Below, piece after piece: positions 1 through 11,600 of a stretch of 64,000 nucleotides of DNA; the first letter of the stretch is position 1, and each line of letters opens with the position of its first letter. The DNA is from Aurelia coerulea (taxonomy: Eukaryota; Cnidaria; Scyphozoa; Semaeostomeae; Ulmaridae), in the NCBI GenBank assembly GCA_039566865.1, contig CM076962.1:9232743-9296742 (forward strand), read 5' to 3'. Both the position numbers and the translations under genes were made by a program. The notes under the pieces are model-generated. The model was not told the DNA's origin. It saw only the letters and a list, made by a program, of their open reading frames with translations, and searched no databases.

Positions 1-1874
1 TCTTGGAAACATTACTATAGACATTAGTTTTTTTTTAGTCTTATTTTAGCTTAACTGCAAAAACAAACATCGATAAATTAAATGTTTATTTTCTCAATTA
101 AAACAAAATATAAACAAAATGTGGGGATTAACTCACCTTACTAGCTACAATTTATATTATAAACAGTATTGCACTCATCTTTTTCTTTAAACTTTAGTTC
201 TGCCAGTTACTTCATTTATAGCACTATATTAGTGCTGCAGCAACAATTCTTGGAAACATTACTACAGACATTAGCTTTTTCTTTAGTCTTATTTTAGCTT
301 TAATGGATAAACGAACCTCAATCAATTAAACGTTTATTTTCTCAAAGAAAACAAAATATAAACACAAAAAGTGTCAATTAACGTACCTTACTAGCTACAA
401 TTTAAATCATAAACAGTATTGCACCAATCGTTCTTTAACCTTTAGTTCTGCCAGTTACTTCTTTTATAGCACTGTATCAGTGCTGCAGCAACAATTCTTG
501 GAAACATTACTACAGACATTAGCTTTTTCTTTAGTCTTATTTTAGCTTTAATGCATAAACAAACCTCAATTAATCAAATGTTATTTTTCTCAATTAAAAT
601 AAAATATAAACAAAAAGTGGGGATTAACGTACCTTACTAGCTACAATTTATATTATAAACAGTATTGTACCAATCGTTCTTTAACCTTTAGTTTTGCCAG
701 TAACTTCTCTTATAGCACTATATTAGTAAGACAACAACCATTTTTGGAAACATTACTATAGAAATTAGCTTTTTCTTTAGTCTTATTTTAGCTTTAATGC
801 ATAGACAAACGTCAATTAATTAAATGTTTATTTTCTCAAAGAAAACAAAATATAAACACAAAAAGTGTCAATTAACGTACCTTAGTAGCTTCAATTTATA
901 TTTTAAAGGGCATTCGTTGTTCTTTAAAACTTTAGTTTTGCCAGCAACTTCTCTTATAGCACTATATTAGTGCTGCAACAGCCATTTTTGGAAGCATTAC
1001 TATAGACATTAGCTTTTTCTTTAGTCTTATTTTAGCTTTAATGCATAAAGAAACGTCAATTAATTAAATGTTTATTTTCTCAAAGAAAACAAAATATAAA
1101 CACAAAAAGTATCAATTAACGTACTTTAGTAGCTTTAATTTATATTTTAAAGAGTATAGCATTCGTCCTTCTTTAAAACTTTAGTTCTGCCAGTTCCTTC
1201 TTTTATAGCACTGAATCAGTGCTGCAGCAACAATTCTTGGAAACATTACTACAGACATTAGTTTTTTCTTTAGTCTTATTTTAACTTTACTGCAAAAACA
1301 AACATCGATAAATTAAATGTTTATTTTCTCGATTAAAACCAAATATAAACACGAAAAGTGTGGATTAATATTATAAACAGTCTTGCACTCATCGTTCTTT
1401 AAAACTTTAGTTTAGCCAGTTACTTCATTTAAGGCACTATATTAGTGCTTCAACAACCATTTTTGGAAACATTACTATAAACATTAATTTTTTTCTTTAG
1501 TCTTATTTTAGCTTTAATGGAAAAACAAACATAGATTAACTAAATGTTTATTTTCTTAAAAAAAATAAAATATAAACACAAAAGGGTCGATTAACGTACT
1601 TTAGTAGCTACAATTTATATTATAAAGAGTATTGCACTCATCGTTCTTTAAAACTTTAGTTTAGCCAGTTACTTCATTTATAGCACTATATTAGTGCTGC
1701 AACAACCATTTTTGGAAACATTACTATAGACATTAGTTTTTTCTTTAGTCTTATTTTAGCTTTAATTCATAAACAAACCTCAATTAATTAAATGTTTATT
1801 TTCTCAAAGAAAACAAAATATAAACACAAAAAGTGTCAATTAACGTACTTTAGTAGCTTTAGTTTATATTTTAA
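1..1874 (+). repeat. 247-bp satellite array, block 1
   Basis: Head-to-tail AT-rich monomers of about 247 bp, entering from the left window edge mid-monomer. A and B subfamily monomers are interspersed and several are mosaics with an A-like head and a B-like tail. Bases 1-200 are nearly identical to about 13552-13751, and about 280-780 to about 8700-9200, so this block belongs to larger duplicated segments. The block ends at the TTAA target site of the miniature element that follows. No gene is seen in it; short open frames starting at the recurrent ATGTTTATTTTC are by-products of the repeat. Confidence 0.97.
1871..1874. repeat. TTAA target-site duplication, left copy
   Basis: TTAA directly precedes the left terminus of the piggyBac-like element. 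Rejoining the satellite across one TTAA restores the normal monomer reading ATTTTAAAGGGCATTCG. Confidence 0.9.
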
Positions 1875-1887
1875 CCCTAATCCACAT

Positions 1888-1910
1888 GGGGGGGTGGATT
1901 CCACCCCCCC
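1888..1910. repeat. G-run/C-run hairpin at left end of piggyBac-like element
   Basis: Seven G then TGG, an ATT loop, then CCA and seven or more C form a perfect 10-bp stem directly beside the terminal repeat. A matching hairpin sits at the other end, at 2685-2707. Confidence 0.75.
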
Positions 1911-2035
1911 CCCTCGAGGTTTTATTTGCCGCGTTTTTAAACGACGTTTGCTATGTCCCCCAGCATCCTTGACTTTGACCAATTATCTATTAGCCACATT
2001 TTGGTGGAAAAATTTTTGAACAATAGGACTTGCAG

Positions 2036-2045
2036 GTCACGTGAC
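2036..2045. promoter_or_regulatory. GTCACGTGAC palindrome (E-box type)
   Basis: A perfect 10-bp palindrome containing CACGTG, the core bound by bHLH-zip factors of the USF/MITF class in animals. It lies inside the piggyBac-like element. Function is inferred from the motif alone. Confidence 0.4.
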
Positions 2046-2213
2046 ATGCCCATATTTTGAAGGAGGTAGCAGCAAAATCATTGTTTTCAATGATTTCAAT
2101 GGAATTGTTTGATTGAATTATGAAGTATTATACAGCAAATGAATCAGGAAACAAAGGGCTTCAATTTTATACCGGAATTTCTGGAATTTGATGATGTCAA
2201 CATTTTTTGATAA

Positions 2214-2221
2214 TGACGTCA
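2214..2221. promoter_or_regulatory. TGACGTCA palindrome 1 (CRE-type)
   Basis: A perfect CRE palindrome, the known CREB/ATF recognition sequence. It is the first of four in this 874-bp element and is followed at once by GCCGCCATTTTG, which resembles a YY1 site. Binding is an inference. Confidence 0.45.
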
Positions 2222-2374
2222 TTTTGGCCGCCATTTTGGACTAATTAGAAATTTTTTCAAGTTTTTTCGAGCTTTTTCAATGAAAAACACTCTAAGGATA
2301 CATTTGATATAGATAATCACCAATTTTCAGGTTCTTTTTGTCTCTTTTGACATAGAATAAATTAATCGCACAAA

Positions 2375-2382
2375 TGACGTCA
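2375..2382. promoter_or_regulatory. TGACGTCA palindrome 2 (CRE-type)
   Basis: Second perfect TGACGTCA in the piggyBac-like element, in the context CAAATGACGTCATAAG. Confidence 0.45.
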
Positions 2383-2559
2383 TAAGAATCGGCTAATTTC
2401 TGCCAAAATATCACTCCAAAATCGTTATTTTCAATAAAATAATATTTTATCACCCAATATGTTGACAAACTGAACCAATAACTGCATAAAGTTCATGCAA
2501 AATCTTCATTAAACTTGAATTCAACTTGGAAGCCTGATTTTCACAGATTTTCAGCTTCG

Positions 2560-2578
2560 TGACGTCACTGTGACGTCA
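2560..2578. promoter_or_regulatory. Paired TGACGTCA palindromes 3 and 4 (CRE-type)
   Basis: Two perfect TGACGTCA palindromes, at 2560-2567 and 2571-2578, are separated by three bases so that their centres lie 11 bp apart, about one helical turn. This spacing would put two bound dimers on the same DNA face. Binding is inferred from motif knowledge only. Confidence 0.45.
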
Positions 2579-2684
2579 CAAGGTGTGGCAGCCACACCCA
2601 AATTACGCTACGAGCTGCAAATTACCTGTTCTATAACTGTGCCAAGTTGTATTGAATTCGGATGAGTCTAAGGCAGTTTTCAGA

Positions 2685-2707
2685 GGGGGGGTGGAAAGCA
2701 CCCCCCC
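2685..2707. repeat. G-run/C-run hairpin at right end of piggyBac-like element
   Basis: Seven G then TG, a GAAAG loop, then CA and a C-run form a perfect 9-bp stem. It mirrors the left-end hairpin but its loop differs, and it lies about 25 bp further from the terminus. Confidence 0.7.
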
Positions 2708-2748
2708 CCCATAAATGGTAGCTCGAAAAAAGCCCATATGGATTAGGG

Positions 2749-2752
2749 TTAA
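2749..2752. repeat. TTAA target-site duplication, right copy
   Basis: TTAA directly follows the right terminus of the piggyBac-like element and continues into AGGGCATTCG of the satellite. Confidence 0.9.
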
Positions 2753-3784
2753 AGGGCATTCGTTGTTCTTTAAAACTTTAGTTTTGCCAGTAACTTCTCT
2801 TATAGGACTATATTAGTGCTGCAACAACCATTTTTGGAAACATTACTATAGACATTAGTTTTTTCTTTAGTCTTATTTTAGCTTTAATGCATAAACAAAC
2901 ATCGATTAACAAAATGTTTATTTTCTCAAAGACAATAAAATCTAAACACAAAAAGTGTCGATTAACGTACTTTAGTAGCTACAATTTATATTATAAACAG
3001 TATTGCACTCATCGTTTTTTAAAACTTTAGTTCAGCCAGTTACTTCATTTATAGCACTGTATCAGTGCTGCAGCAACAATTCTTTGAAACATTACTACAG
3101 ACATTAGCTTTTTCTTAAGTTTATTTTAGCTTTAATGCATAAACAAACCTCAATTAATTAAATGTTTCTTTTCTCAATTAAAACAAAATATAAACACAAA
3201 AGGGTCGATTAACGTACTTTAGTAGCTACAATTTATATTATAAAGAGTATTGCACTCATCGTTCTTTAAGACTTTAGTTTAGCTAGTTACTTCATTTATA
3301 GCACTATATTAGTGCTGCAACAACCATTTTTGGAAACATTACTATAGACTTTAGCTTTTTCTTTAGTCTTATTTTAGCTTTAATGCATAAATAAACGTCA
3401 ATTTATTAAATGTTTATTTTCTCAATTAAAATAAAATATAACAAAAAGTGGGGATTAACGTACCTTACTAGCTACAATTTATATTATAAACAGTATTGCA
3501 GCCATCGTTCTTTAACCTTTAGTTCTGCCAGTTACTTCTTTTATAGCACTGAATCAGTGCTGCAGCAACAATTCTTGGAAACATTACTACAGACATTAGT
3601 TTTTTCTTTAGTCTTTTTTTAGCTTTACTGCAAAAACAAACATCGATAAATTAAATGTTTATTTTCTTAAAAGAAAACAAAATATAAACGAATAGTGGGG
3701 ATTAACGTACTGTACTAGCTACAATGTATATTATAAACAGTATTGCACTCATCTTTCTTTAAACTTTAGTTCTGCCAGTTACTT

Positions 3785-3818
3785 CATTTATAGCATTTAT
3801 AGCATTTATAGCATTTAT
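3785..3818. repeat. 9-bp ATTTATAGC micro-expansion inside a monomer
   Basis: ATTTATAGC is repeated three times and then continues into ATTTATTTATAG, at the place where the left arm of the hairpin normally starts. The hairpin of this monomer is destroyed. Confidence 0.75.
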
Positions 3819-4333
3819 TTATAGTTATTTAGTGCTTCAGCAACAATTCTTGGAAACATTACTACAGACATTTGCTTTTTCTTTAGTCTTATTTTAGCTT
3901 TAATGCATAAACAAACCTCATTTAACTAAATATTTAATTTCTCGATTAAAACCAAAAATAAACATTGAAAAGTGTGGATTAATATTATAAACAGTCTTGC
4001 ACTCATCGTTCTTTACAACTTTAGTTTAGCCAGTTACTTCATTTAAGGCACTATATTAGTGCTGCAACAACCATTTTTGGAAACATTACTATAAACATTA
4101 GTTTTTTCTTTAGTCTTATTTTAGCTTTAATAGAAAAACAAACATCGATTAACTAAATGTTTATTTTCTCAGAGATATACACAAACACAAAAGGGTCGAT
4201 TAACGTACTTTAGTAGCTACAATTTATATTGTAAAGAGTATTGCACTCATCGTTCTTTAAAACTTTAGTTTAGCTAGTTACTTCATTTATAGCACTATAT
4301 TAGTGCTGCAACAACTATTTTTGGTTCTTGAGA

Positions 4334-4506
4334 GCTCGCATCTCTCTACAAAATAGAGTTATTTTCTATTTATTTGCAATTTCCAAGAGTTATGCGATGC
4401 TTGTTTAGTATGGCAAGTATTTTCTTTGGATTATTTAGCCGTTTTGCAATCTTTTTGCTCATTTGTAAATGTATTTTGAGCCATTTTAATTCAGTGGTTT
4501 CCCTCT
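4334..4506 (+). repeat. Left inverted arm of foldback element
   Basis: Starts GCTCGCATCTCTCT and ends near GTTTCCCTCT. It pairs with 4754-4925. Scattered single-base differences between the arms suggest an older insertion than the 33.8-kb element. Confidence 0.75.
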
Positions 4507-4753
4507 AGTTTGAGGCGGCTCAAGTTAGGCCTATTAATCTTGCATCATCTTCCTCGACTTGAATTGACTTGGTTTGATCTGCTATTGCTTGTTAAATTGA
4601 TCAAGACAGTACACAATCTCATTGTGAATCTTTGGAAGATTCCAAACAATACTTTTAACTTGCTTGCATTGCCGCAAATGCGTTCAATTATCTAGTAAAC
4701 AAGCAAAACTTCATCGTAGGTCAGGTGGGCCTAAACTGAACCGTTTCAATGTC

Positions 4754-4925
4754 GAGGGAAACAACTGAAATAAAATGGCTCAAAATACATTCACAAATTA
4801 GCGAAAAGATTGCAAAACGGCTAAATAGTCCAAAGAAAACACTTACCATACTAAACAAGCATCGCATAACTCTTGAAAGTTGCAAATAAATCGAAAATAA
4901 CTCGAGTTTGGAGAGAGATGCGAGC
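4754..4925 (-). repeat. Right inverted arm of foldback element
   Basis: Reverse complement of the left arm, ending AGAGAGATGCGAGC. The small open frames in this stretch are read from the arms and match no protein I recognise. Confidence 0.75.
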
Positions 4926-5679
4926 GAGCCGCTACCGTACACTTTGCACTGCAGAAGAGGGGATTCCCTAGATTTCCCTGTTGCCAAGGCTGTCAGAATG
5001 GGCCGCGCTCTCCTCAGCCTCTTTCTCCAAATTGCGAAATGGTCTATTAAATGTTTATTTTCTCAAAGAAAACAAAATATAAACACAAAAAGTGTCGATT
5101 AACGTACTTTAGTAGCTTTAATTTATATTTTAAAGAGTATAGCATTTATCGTTCTTTAAAACTTAAGTTTAGCCAGTTACTTCATTTATAGCACTTTATT
5201 AGTGCTGCAACAACCATTTTTGGAAACATTACTATAGACATTAGCTTTTTCTTTAGTCTTATTTTAGCTTTAATGCATAAACAAACATCGATAAATTAAA
5301 TGTATATTTTCTTAAAGAAAACAAAATATAAACGAATAGTGGGGATGAACGTACTTTACTAGCTACAATTTATTTTATAAACAGTATTGCACTCATCTTT
5401 CTTTAAACTTTAGTTCTGCCACTTACTTCATTTATAGCACTATATTAATGCTGCAACAACCATTTTCGGAAACATTACTACAGACATTAGCTTTTTCTTT
5501 AGTCTTATTTTAGCTTTAATGCATCAACAAACCTCAATTAATTAAATGTTTATTTTCTCAAAGAAAACAAAATATAAACACAAAAAGTGTCAATTAACGT
5601 ACTTTAGTAGCTTTAATTTATATTTTAAAGGGCATTCATTGTTCTTTAAAACTTTAGTTTTGCCAGTAACTTCTCTTAT

Positions 5680-5696
5680 AGTACTATAATAGTACT
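5680..5696 (+). repeat. Satellite hairpin, compensated variant AGTACTA-TAA-TAGTACT
   Basis: Relative to the consensus, the left arm has C to T and the right arm G to A at the paired position, so the stem stays perfect. Confidence 0.8.
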
Positions 5697-8600
5697 GCAA
5701 CAACCATTTTTGGAAACATTACTATAGGCATTAGCTTTTTCTTTAGTCTTATTTTAGCTTTAATGCATAAACAAACGTTAATTAAATAAATATTTTTTTT
5801 TCTCAATTAAAACAAAATATAATTAAAAAGTAAGGATTAACGTACCTTACTAGCTACAATTTATATTATAAACAGTATTGCACCCATCGTTCTTTAACCT
5901 TTAGTTCTGCCAGTTACTTCTTTAATAGCGCTGTATCAGTGCTGCAGCAACAATTCTTGGAAACATTACTACAGACATTAGCTTTTTCTTTTGTCTTATT
6001 TTAGCTTTAATGCATAAACAAACCTCAATTAATTAAATGTTTATTTTCTCAAAGAAAATAAAATAGAAACACAAAAAGTGTCAATTAAGGTACTTTAGTA
6101 GCTTTAATTTATATTTTAAAGAGTATAGCATTCGTTGTTCTTTAACCTTTAGTTCTGCCAGTTACTTCATTTATAGCACTATATTAGTAATGCAGCAACA
6201 ATTATTGGAAACATTACTACAGACATTTGTTTTTTCTTTAGTCTTATTTTAGCTTTACTGCAAAAACAAACATCGGTAAATTAAATGTTTATTTTCTTAA
6301 AGAAAGCAAAATATAAACAAAAAGTGGGGATTAACGTACCTTACTAGCTACAATTTATATTATAAACAGTATTGCACCTATCGTTCTTTAACATTTAGTT
6401 CTGCCAGTTACTTCTTTTATAGCACTGAATCAGTGCTGCAGCAACAATTCTTGGAAACATTACAACAGACATTTGTTTTATCTTTAGTCTTATTTTAGCT
6501 TTACTGCAAAAACAAACATCGGTAAATTAAATGTTTATTTTCTTAAAGAAAGCAAAATATAAACGAATAGTGGGGATTAACGTACTTTACTAGCTACAAT
6601 TTATATTATAAACAGTATTGCACTCATCTTTTTTTAAACATTGGTTCTGCCAGTTACTTCATTTATAGCACTATATTAGTAATGCAGCAACAATTCTTGG
6701 AAACATTACTACAGACATTAGCTTTTTCTTTGGTCTTATTTTAGCTTTAATGCATAAACTAACCTCAATTTTATTAAATGTTTATTTTCTCAAAGAAAAC
6801 AAAATATAAACACAAAAAGTGTCAATTAACGTACTTTAGTAGCTTTAATCTATATTTTAAAGAGCATTCGCTGTTCTTTAAAACTTTAGTTTTGCCAGTA
6901 ACTTCTCTTATAGCACTATATTAGCAGTAAAACAACCATTTTTGGAAACATTACTATAGACATTAGCTTTTCTTCAGTCTTATTTTAGCTTAAATGCATA
7001 AACAAACGTCAATTAATTAAATGTTAATTTTCTCAATTAAAACAAAATATAAACAAAAAGTGGGGATTAACGTACCTTACTAGCTACAATTTATATTATA
7101 TACAGTATTGCACTTATCGTTCTTTAAAACTTTAGTTCAACCAGTAACTTCTTTTAAAGCACTATATTAGTGCTGCAACAACCATTTTTGGAAACATTAC
7201 TAAAGACATTAGTTTTTTCTTTAGTCTTATTTTAGCTTTACTGAATAAACAAACATCGATTAATTAAATGTTTATTTTCTAGAAGAAAACAAAATATGAA
7301 CACAAAAAGTGTCGATTAACGTACTTGAGTAGCTTTAATTTATATTTTAAAGAGTATAGCTTTCATCGTTCTTTAAAACTTTAATTTTTTCCAGTAACTT
7401 CTCTTATAGTTCTATATTAGTGCTGCAACAACCATTTTTGGAAACATTACTATAGACATTAGCTTTTTCTTTAGTCTTATTTTAGCTTTAATGCATAAAC
7501 AAACTTCAATTAAAAAAATGTTTATTTTCTCAATTAAAACAAAATATAAACAAAAAGTGGGGATTAACGTACCTTACTAGCTACAATTTATATTATAAAC
7601 AGTATTGCACTCATCTTTCTTTAAACTTTAGTTCTGCCAGGTACTTCATTTATAGCACTATATTAGTTTTGCAGCAACAATTCTTTGAAACATTACTATA
7701 GACATTAGTTTTTTCTTTAGTCTCATTTTGGCTTTATTGCATAAACAAACATCGATTAATTAAATGTTTATTTTCTCAAAGAAAGTAAAATATATACACA
7801 AAAGTTGTCGATTGGCGTACTTTAGTACATAAAATTTATATTATAAAGAATATGGCACTCATCGTCCTTTAAAACTTTAGATTAGCCACTTACTTCATTT
7901 ATAGCACTATATTAGTGCTGCAACAACCATTTTTGGAAACATTTCTATAGAAATTAGTTTTTTCTATTATCTTATTTTATCTTTACTGAATAAACAAACA
8001 TAGATTAATTAAATGTTTATTTTCTCAAAGAAAACAAAATATAAAAACAAAAAGTGTCAATTAACGTACTTTAGTAGCATTAATTTATATTTTAAAGAGT
8101 ATAGCACTTATCGTTCTTTAAAACTTTAGTTTTGCTAGTAACTTCTCTTATAACACTATATTAGTGCTGCAACAACTATTTTTGGAAACATTACTACAGA
8201 CATTAGCTTTTTCTTTAGTCTTATTTTAGCTTTAATGCATAAACTAACCTCAATCAATTAAATGTTTATTTTCTCAAAGAAAACAAAATATAAACACAAA
8301 AAGTGTCAATTAACGTACTTTAGTAGCTTTAATTTATAGTTTAAAGAGCATTAGCTGTTCTTTAAATCTTTAGTTTTGCCAGTAACTTCTATTATAGCAC
8401 TATATTAGTAGTGCAACAACCATTTTTGGAAACATTACTATAGACATTAGTTTTTTCTTTAGTCTTGTTTTAGCTTTACTGCAAAAACAAACATCGATAA
8501 ATTAAATGTTTATTTTCTTAAAGAAAACAAAATATAAACGAATAGTGGGGATTAACGTACTTTACTAGCTACAATTTATATTATAAACAGTATTGCCCTC

Positions 8601-11600
8601 ATCTTTTTTTTTAAACTTTAGTTCTGCCAGTTACTTCATTTATAGCACTATATTAGTGCTGCAGCAACAATTCTTGGAAACATTACTACAGACATTAGCT
8701 TTTTCTTTAGTCTTATTTTAGCTTTAATGGATAAACGAACCTCAATCAATTAAACGTTTATTTTCTCAAAGAAAACAAAATATAAACACAAAAAGTGTCA
8801 ATTAACGTACCTTACTAGCTACAATTTAAATCATAAACAGTATTGCACCAATCGTTCTTTAACCTTTAGTTCTGCCAGTTACTTCTTTTATAGCACTGTA
8901 TCAGTGCTGCAGCAACAATTCTTGGAAACATTACTACAGACATTAGCTTTTTCTTTAGTCTTATTTTAGCTTTAATGCATAAACAAACCTCAATTAATCA
9001 AATGTTATTTTTCTCAATTAAAATAAAATATAAACAAAAAGTGGGGATTAACGTACCTTACTAGCTACAATTTATATTATAAACAGTATTGCACCAATCG
9101 TTCTTTAACCTTTAATTTTGCCAGTAACTTCTCTTATAGCACTATATTAGTAAGACAACAACCATTTTTGGAAATATTACTATAGACATTAGCTTTTTCT
9201 TTAGTCTTATTTTAGCTTTAATGCATAGACAAACGTCAATTAATTAAATGTTTATTTTCTCAAAGAAAACAAAATATAAACACAAAAAGTGTCAATTAAC
9301 GTACTTTAGTAGCTTTAATTTATATTTTAAAGAGCATTCGCTGTTCTTTAAAACTTTAGTTTTGCCAGTAACTTCTCTTATAGCACTATATTAGTAGTGC
9401 AACAACCATTTTTGGAAACATTACTATAGACATTTGCTTTCTCTTTAGTCTTATTTTAGCTTTAATGCATAAACAAACGTCAATTAATTAAATGTTTATT
9501 TTCTCAATTGAAACAAAATATAAACAAAAAGTTGGGATTAACGCACCTTACTAGCTACAATTTATATTATAAACAGTATTGCACTTATCGTTCTTTAAAA
9601 CTTTAGTTCTACCAGTAACTTCATTTAAAGCACTATGTTAGTGCTGCAACAACAATTCTTGGAAACATTACTACAGACATTAGCTTTTTCTTTAGTCATA
9701 TTTTAGCTTTAATGCATAAACAAACCTCAATTAATTAAATGTTTATTTTCTCAAAGAAAACAAAATATAAACAAAAAGTGGGGATTAACGTTCCATACTA
9801 GCTACAATTTATATTATAAAGAATATTGCACTTATCGTTCTTTAAAACTTTAGTTCTACCAGTAACTTCTTACAATAGACATTTGCTTTTTCTTTAGTCT
9901 TTTTTTAGCTTTAATGCATAAACAAACGTCAATTAATTAAATGTTTATTTTCTCAATTAAAACAAAATATAAACAAAAAGTGGGGATTAACGTACCTTAC
10001 TAGCTACAATTTATATTATAAACAGTATTGCACTTATCGTTCTTTAAAACTTTAGTTCTACCAGTAGCTTCTTTTAAAGCACTATGTTAGTGCTGCAACA
10101 ACAATTCTTGGAAACATTACTACAGACATTAGCTTTTTCTTCAGTCTTATTTTAGCTTAAATGCATAAAAAAAACGTCAATTAATTAAATGTTAATTTTC
10201 TCAATTAAAACAAAATATAAACAAAAAGTGGGGATTAACGTACCTTACTAGCTACAATTTATATTATAAACAGTATTGCACTTATCGTTCTTTGAAACTT
10301 TAGTTCAACCAGTAACTTCTTTTAAAGCACTATATTAGTGATGCAACAACCATTTTTGGAAACATTACTAAAGACATTAGTTTTTTCTTTAGTCTTATTT
10401 TAGCTTTTCTGAAAAAACAAACATCGATTAATTAAATGTTTATTTTCTCAAAGAAAACAAAATATAAACACAAAAAGTGTCAATTAACGTACTTTAGTAG
10501 CTTTAATTTATAGTTTAAAGAGCATTAGCTGTTCTTTAAATCTTTAGTTTTGCCAGTAACTTCTATCATAGCACTATATTAGTAGTGCAACAACCATTTT
10601 TGGAAACATTACTATAGACATTAGCTTTTTCTTTAGTCTTATTTTAGCTTTAATGCATAAATAAACGTCAATTAAATAAATGGTTATTTTCTCAATTAAA
10701 AAAAATATCAACAAAAAGTGGGGATTAACGTACGTTACTAGCTACAATTTAAATTATAAACAGTATTGCACCAATCGTTCTTTAACCTTTAGTTCTGCCA
10801 GTTACTTCTTTATAGCACTCTATCAGTGCTGCAGCAACAATTCTTGGAAACATTACTACAGACATTAGCTTTTTCTTTAGTCTTATTTTAGCTTTAATGC
10901 ATAAACAAACCTCAATTAATCAAATGTTATTTTTCTCAATTAAAACAAAATATAAACAAAAAGTGGGGATTAACGTACCTTACTAGCTACAATTTATATT
11001 ATAAACAGTATTGCACCAATCGTTCTTTAACCTTTAGTTTTGCCAGTAACTTCTCTTATAGCACTATATTAGTAAGACAACAACCATTTTTGGAAACATT
11101 ACTATAGAAATTAGCTTTTTCTTTAGTCTTATTTTAGCTTTAATGCATAAACAAACGTCAATTAATTAAATGTTTATTTTCTCAAAGAAAACAAAATATA
11201 AACACAAAAAGTGTCAATTAACGTACTTTAGTAGCTTTAATTTATATTTTAAAGAGCATTCGCTGTTCTTTAAAACTTTAGTTTTGCCAGTAACTTCTCT
11301 TATAGCACTATATTATTAGTGCAACAACCATTTTTGGAAACATTACTATAGACATTTGCTTTTTCTTTAGTCTTATTTTAGCTTTAATGCATAAATAAAC
11401 GTCAATTAAATAAATGGTTATTTTCTCAATTAAAAAAAATATCAACAAAAAGTGGGGATTAACGTACCTTACTAGCTACAATTTAAATTATAAACAGTAT
11501 TGCACCAATCGTTCTTTAACCTTTAGTTCTGCCAGTTACTTCTTTTATAGCTGGCTTTTATAGACTTTATCAGTGCTGCAGCAACAATTCTTGGAAACAT

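Larger units (their letters stand above)
1875..2748. mobile_element. piggyBac-like non-autonomous element (MITE), TTAA target duplication
   Basis: An 874-bp insertion splits a satellite monomer exactly at TTAA, which is duplicated at 1871-1874 and 2749-2752. The ends are CCCTAATCCACATGGG (1875-1890) and CCCATATGGATTAGGG (2733-2748), a 16-bp inverted repeat with one mismatch. TTAA duplication with CCC...GGG termini is the known signature of the piggyBac superfamily. Just inside each end lies a G-run/C-run hairpin. The interior carries no transposase frame, so it must have been mobilised in trans. It contains four TGACGTCA palindromes, GTCACGTGAC and a GCCGCCATTTTG motif, all absent from the surrounding satellite. 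The uninterrupted monomer sequence is present elsewhere, for example near 890-910. Confidence 0.9.
2749..4324 (+). repeat. 247-bp satellite array, block 2
   Basis: About six monomers, mixed A and B types. The monomer near 3785-3832 has an expansion of a 9-bp unit (ATTTATAGC) that replaces the left arm of the usual hairpin. The block breaks off at TATTTTTGG, where a foldback element replaces the rest of the monomer. No gene is seen. Confidence 0.96.
4325..5045. mobile_element. Truncated foldback element with about 172-bp inverted arms
   Basis: Non-satellite insert with two long inverted arms, 4334-4506 and 4754-4925, about 90% identical by eye; both contain GAGTTATGCGATGC-like and TTTAGCCGTTTTGCAATC segments in opposite orientation. 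A spacer of about 250 bp separates the arms. Beyond the right arm a further 120 bp of non-satellite DNA (4926-5045) has no counterpart on the left, so the left end looks truncated. About 73 bp of the satellite monomer is missing across the insert, and no target duplication is visible. No transposase is seen and the superfamily is unknown. Confidence 0.72.

Noticed and set aside
1792..2019. 75-residue frame ending in the piggyBac-like element
   Set aside because: It crosses from satellite into the inserted element, so it is a chance fusion of two non-coding sequences.
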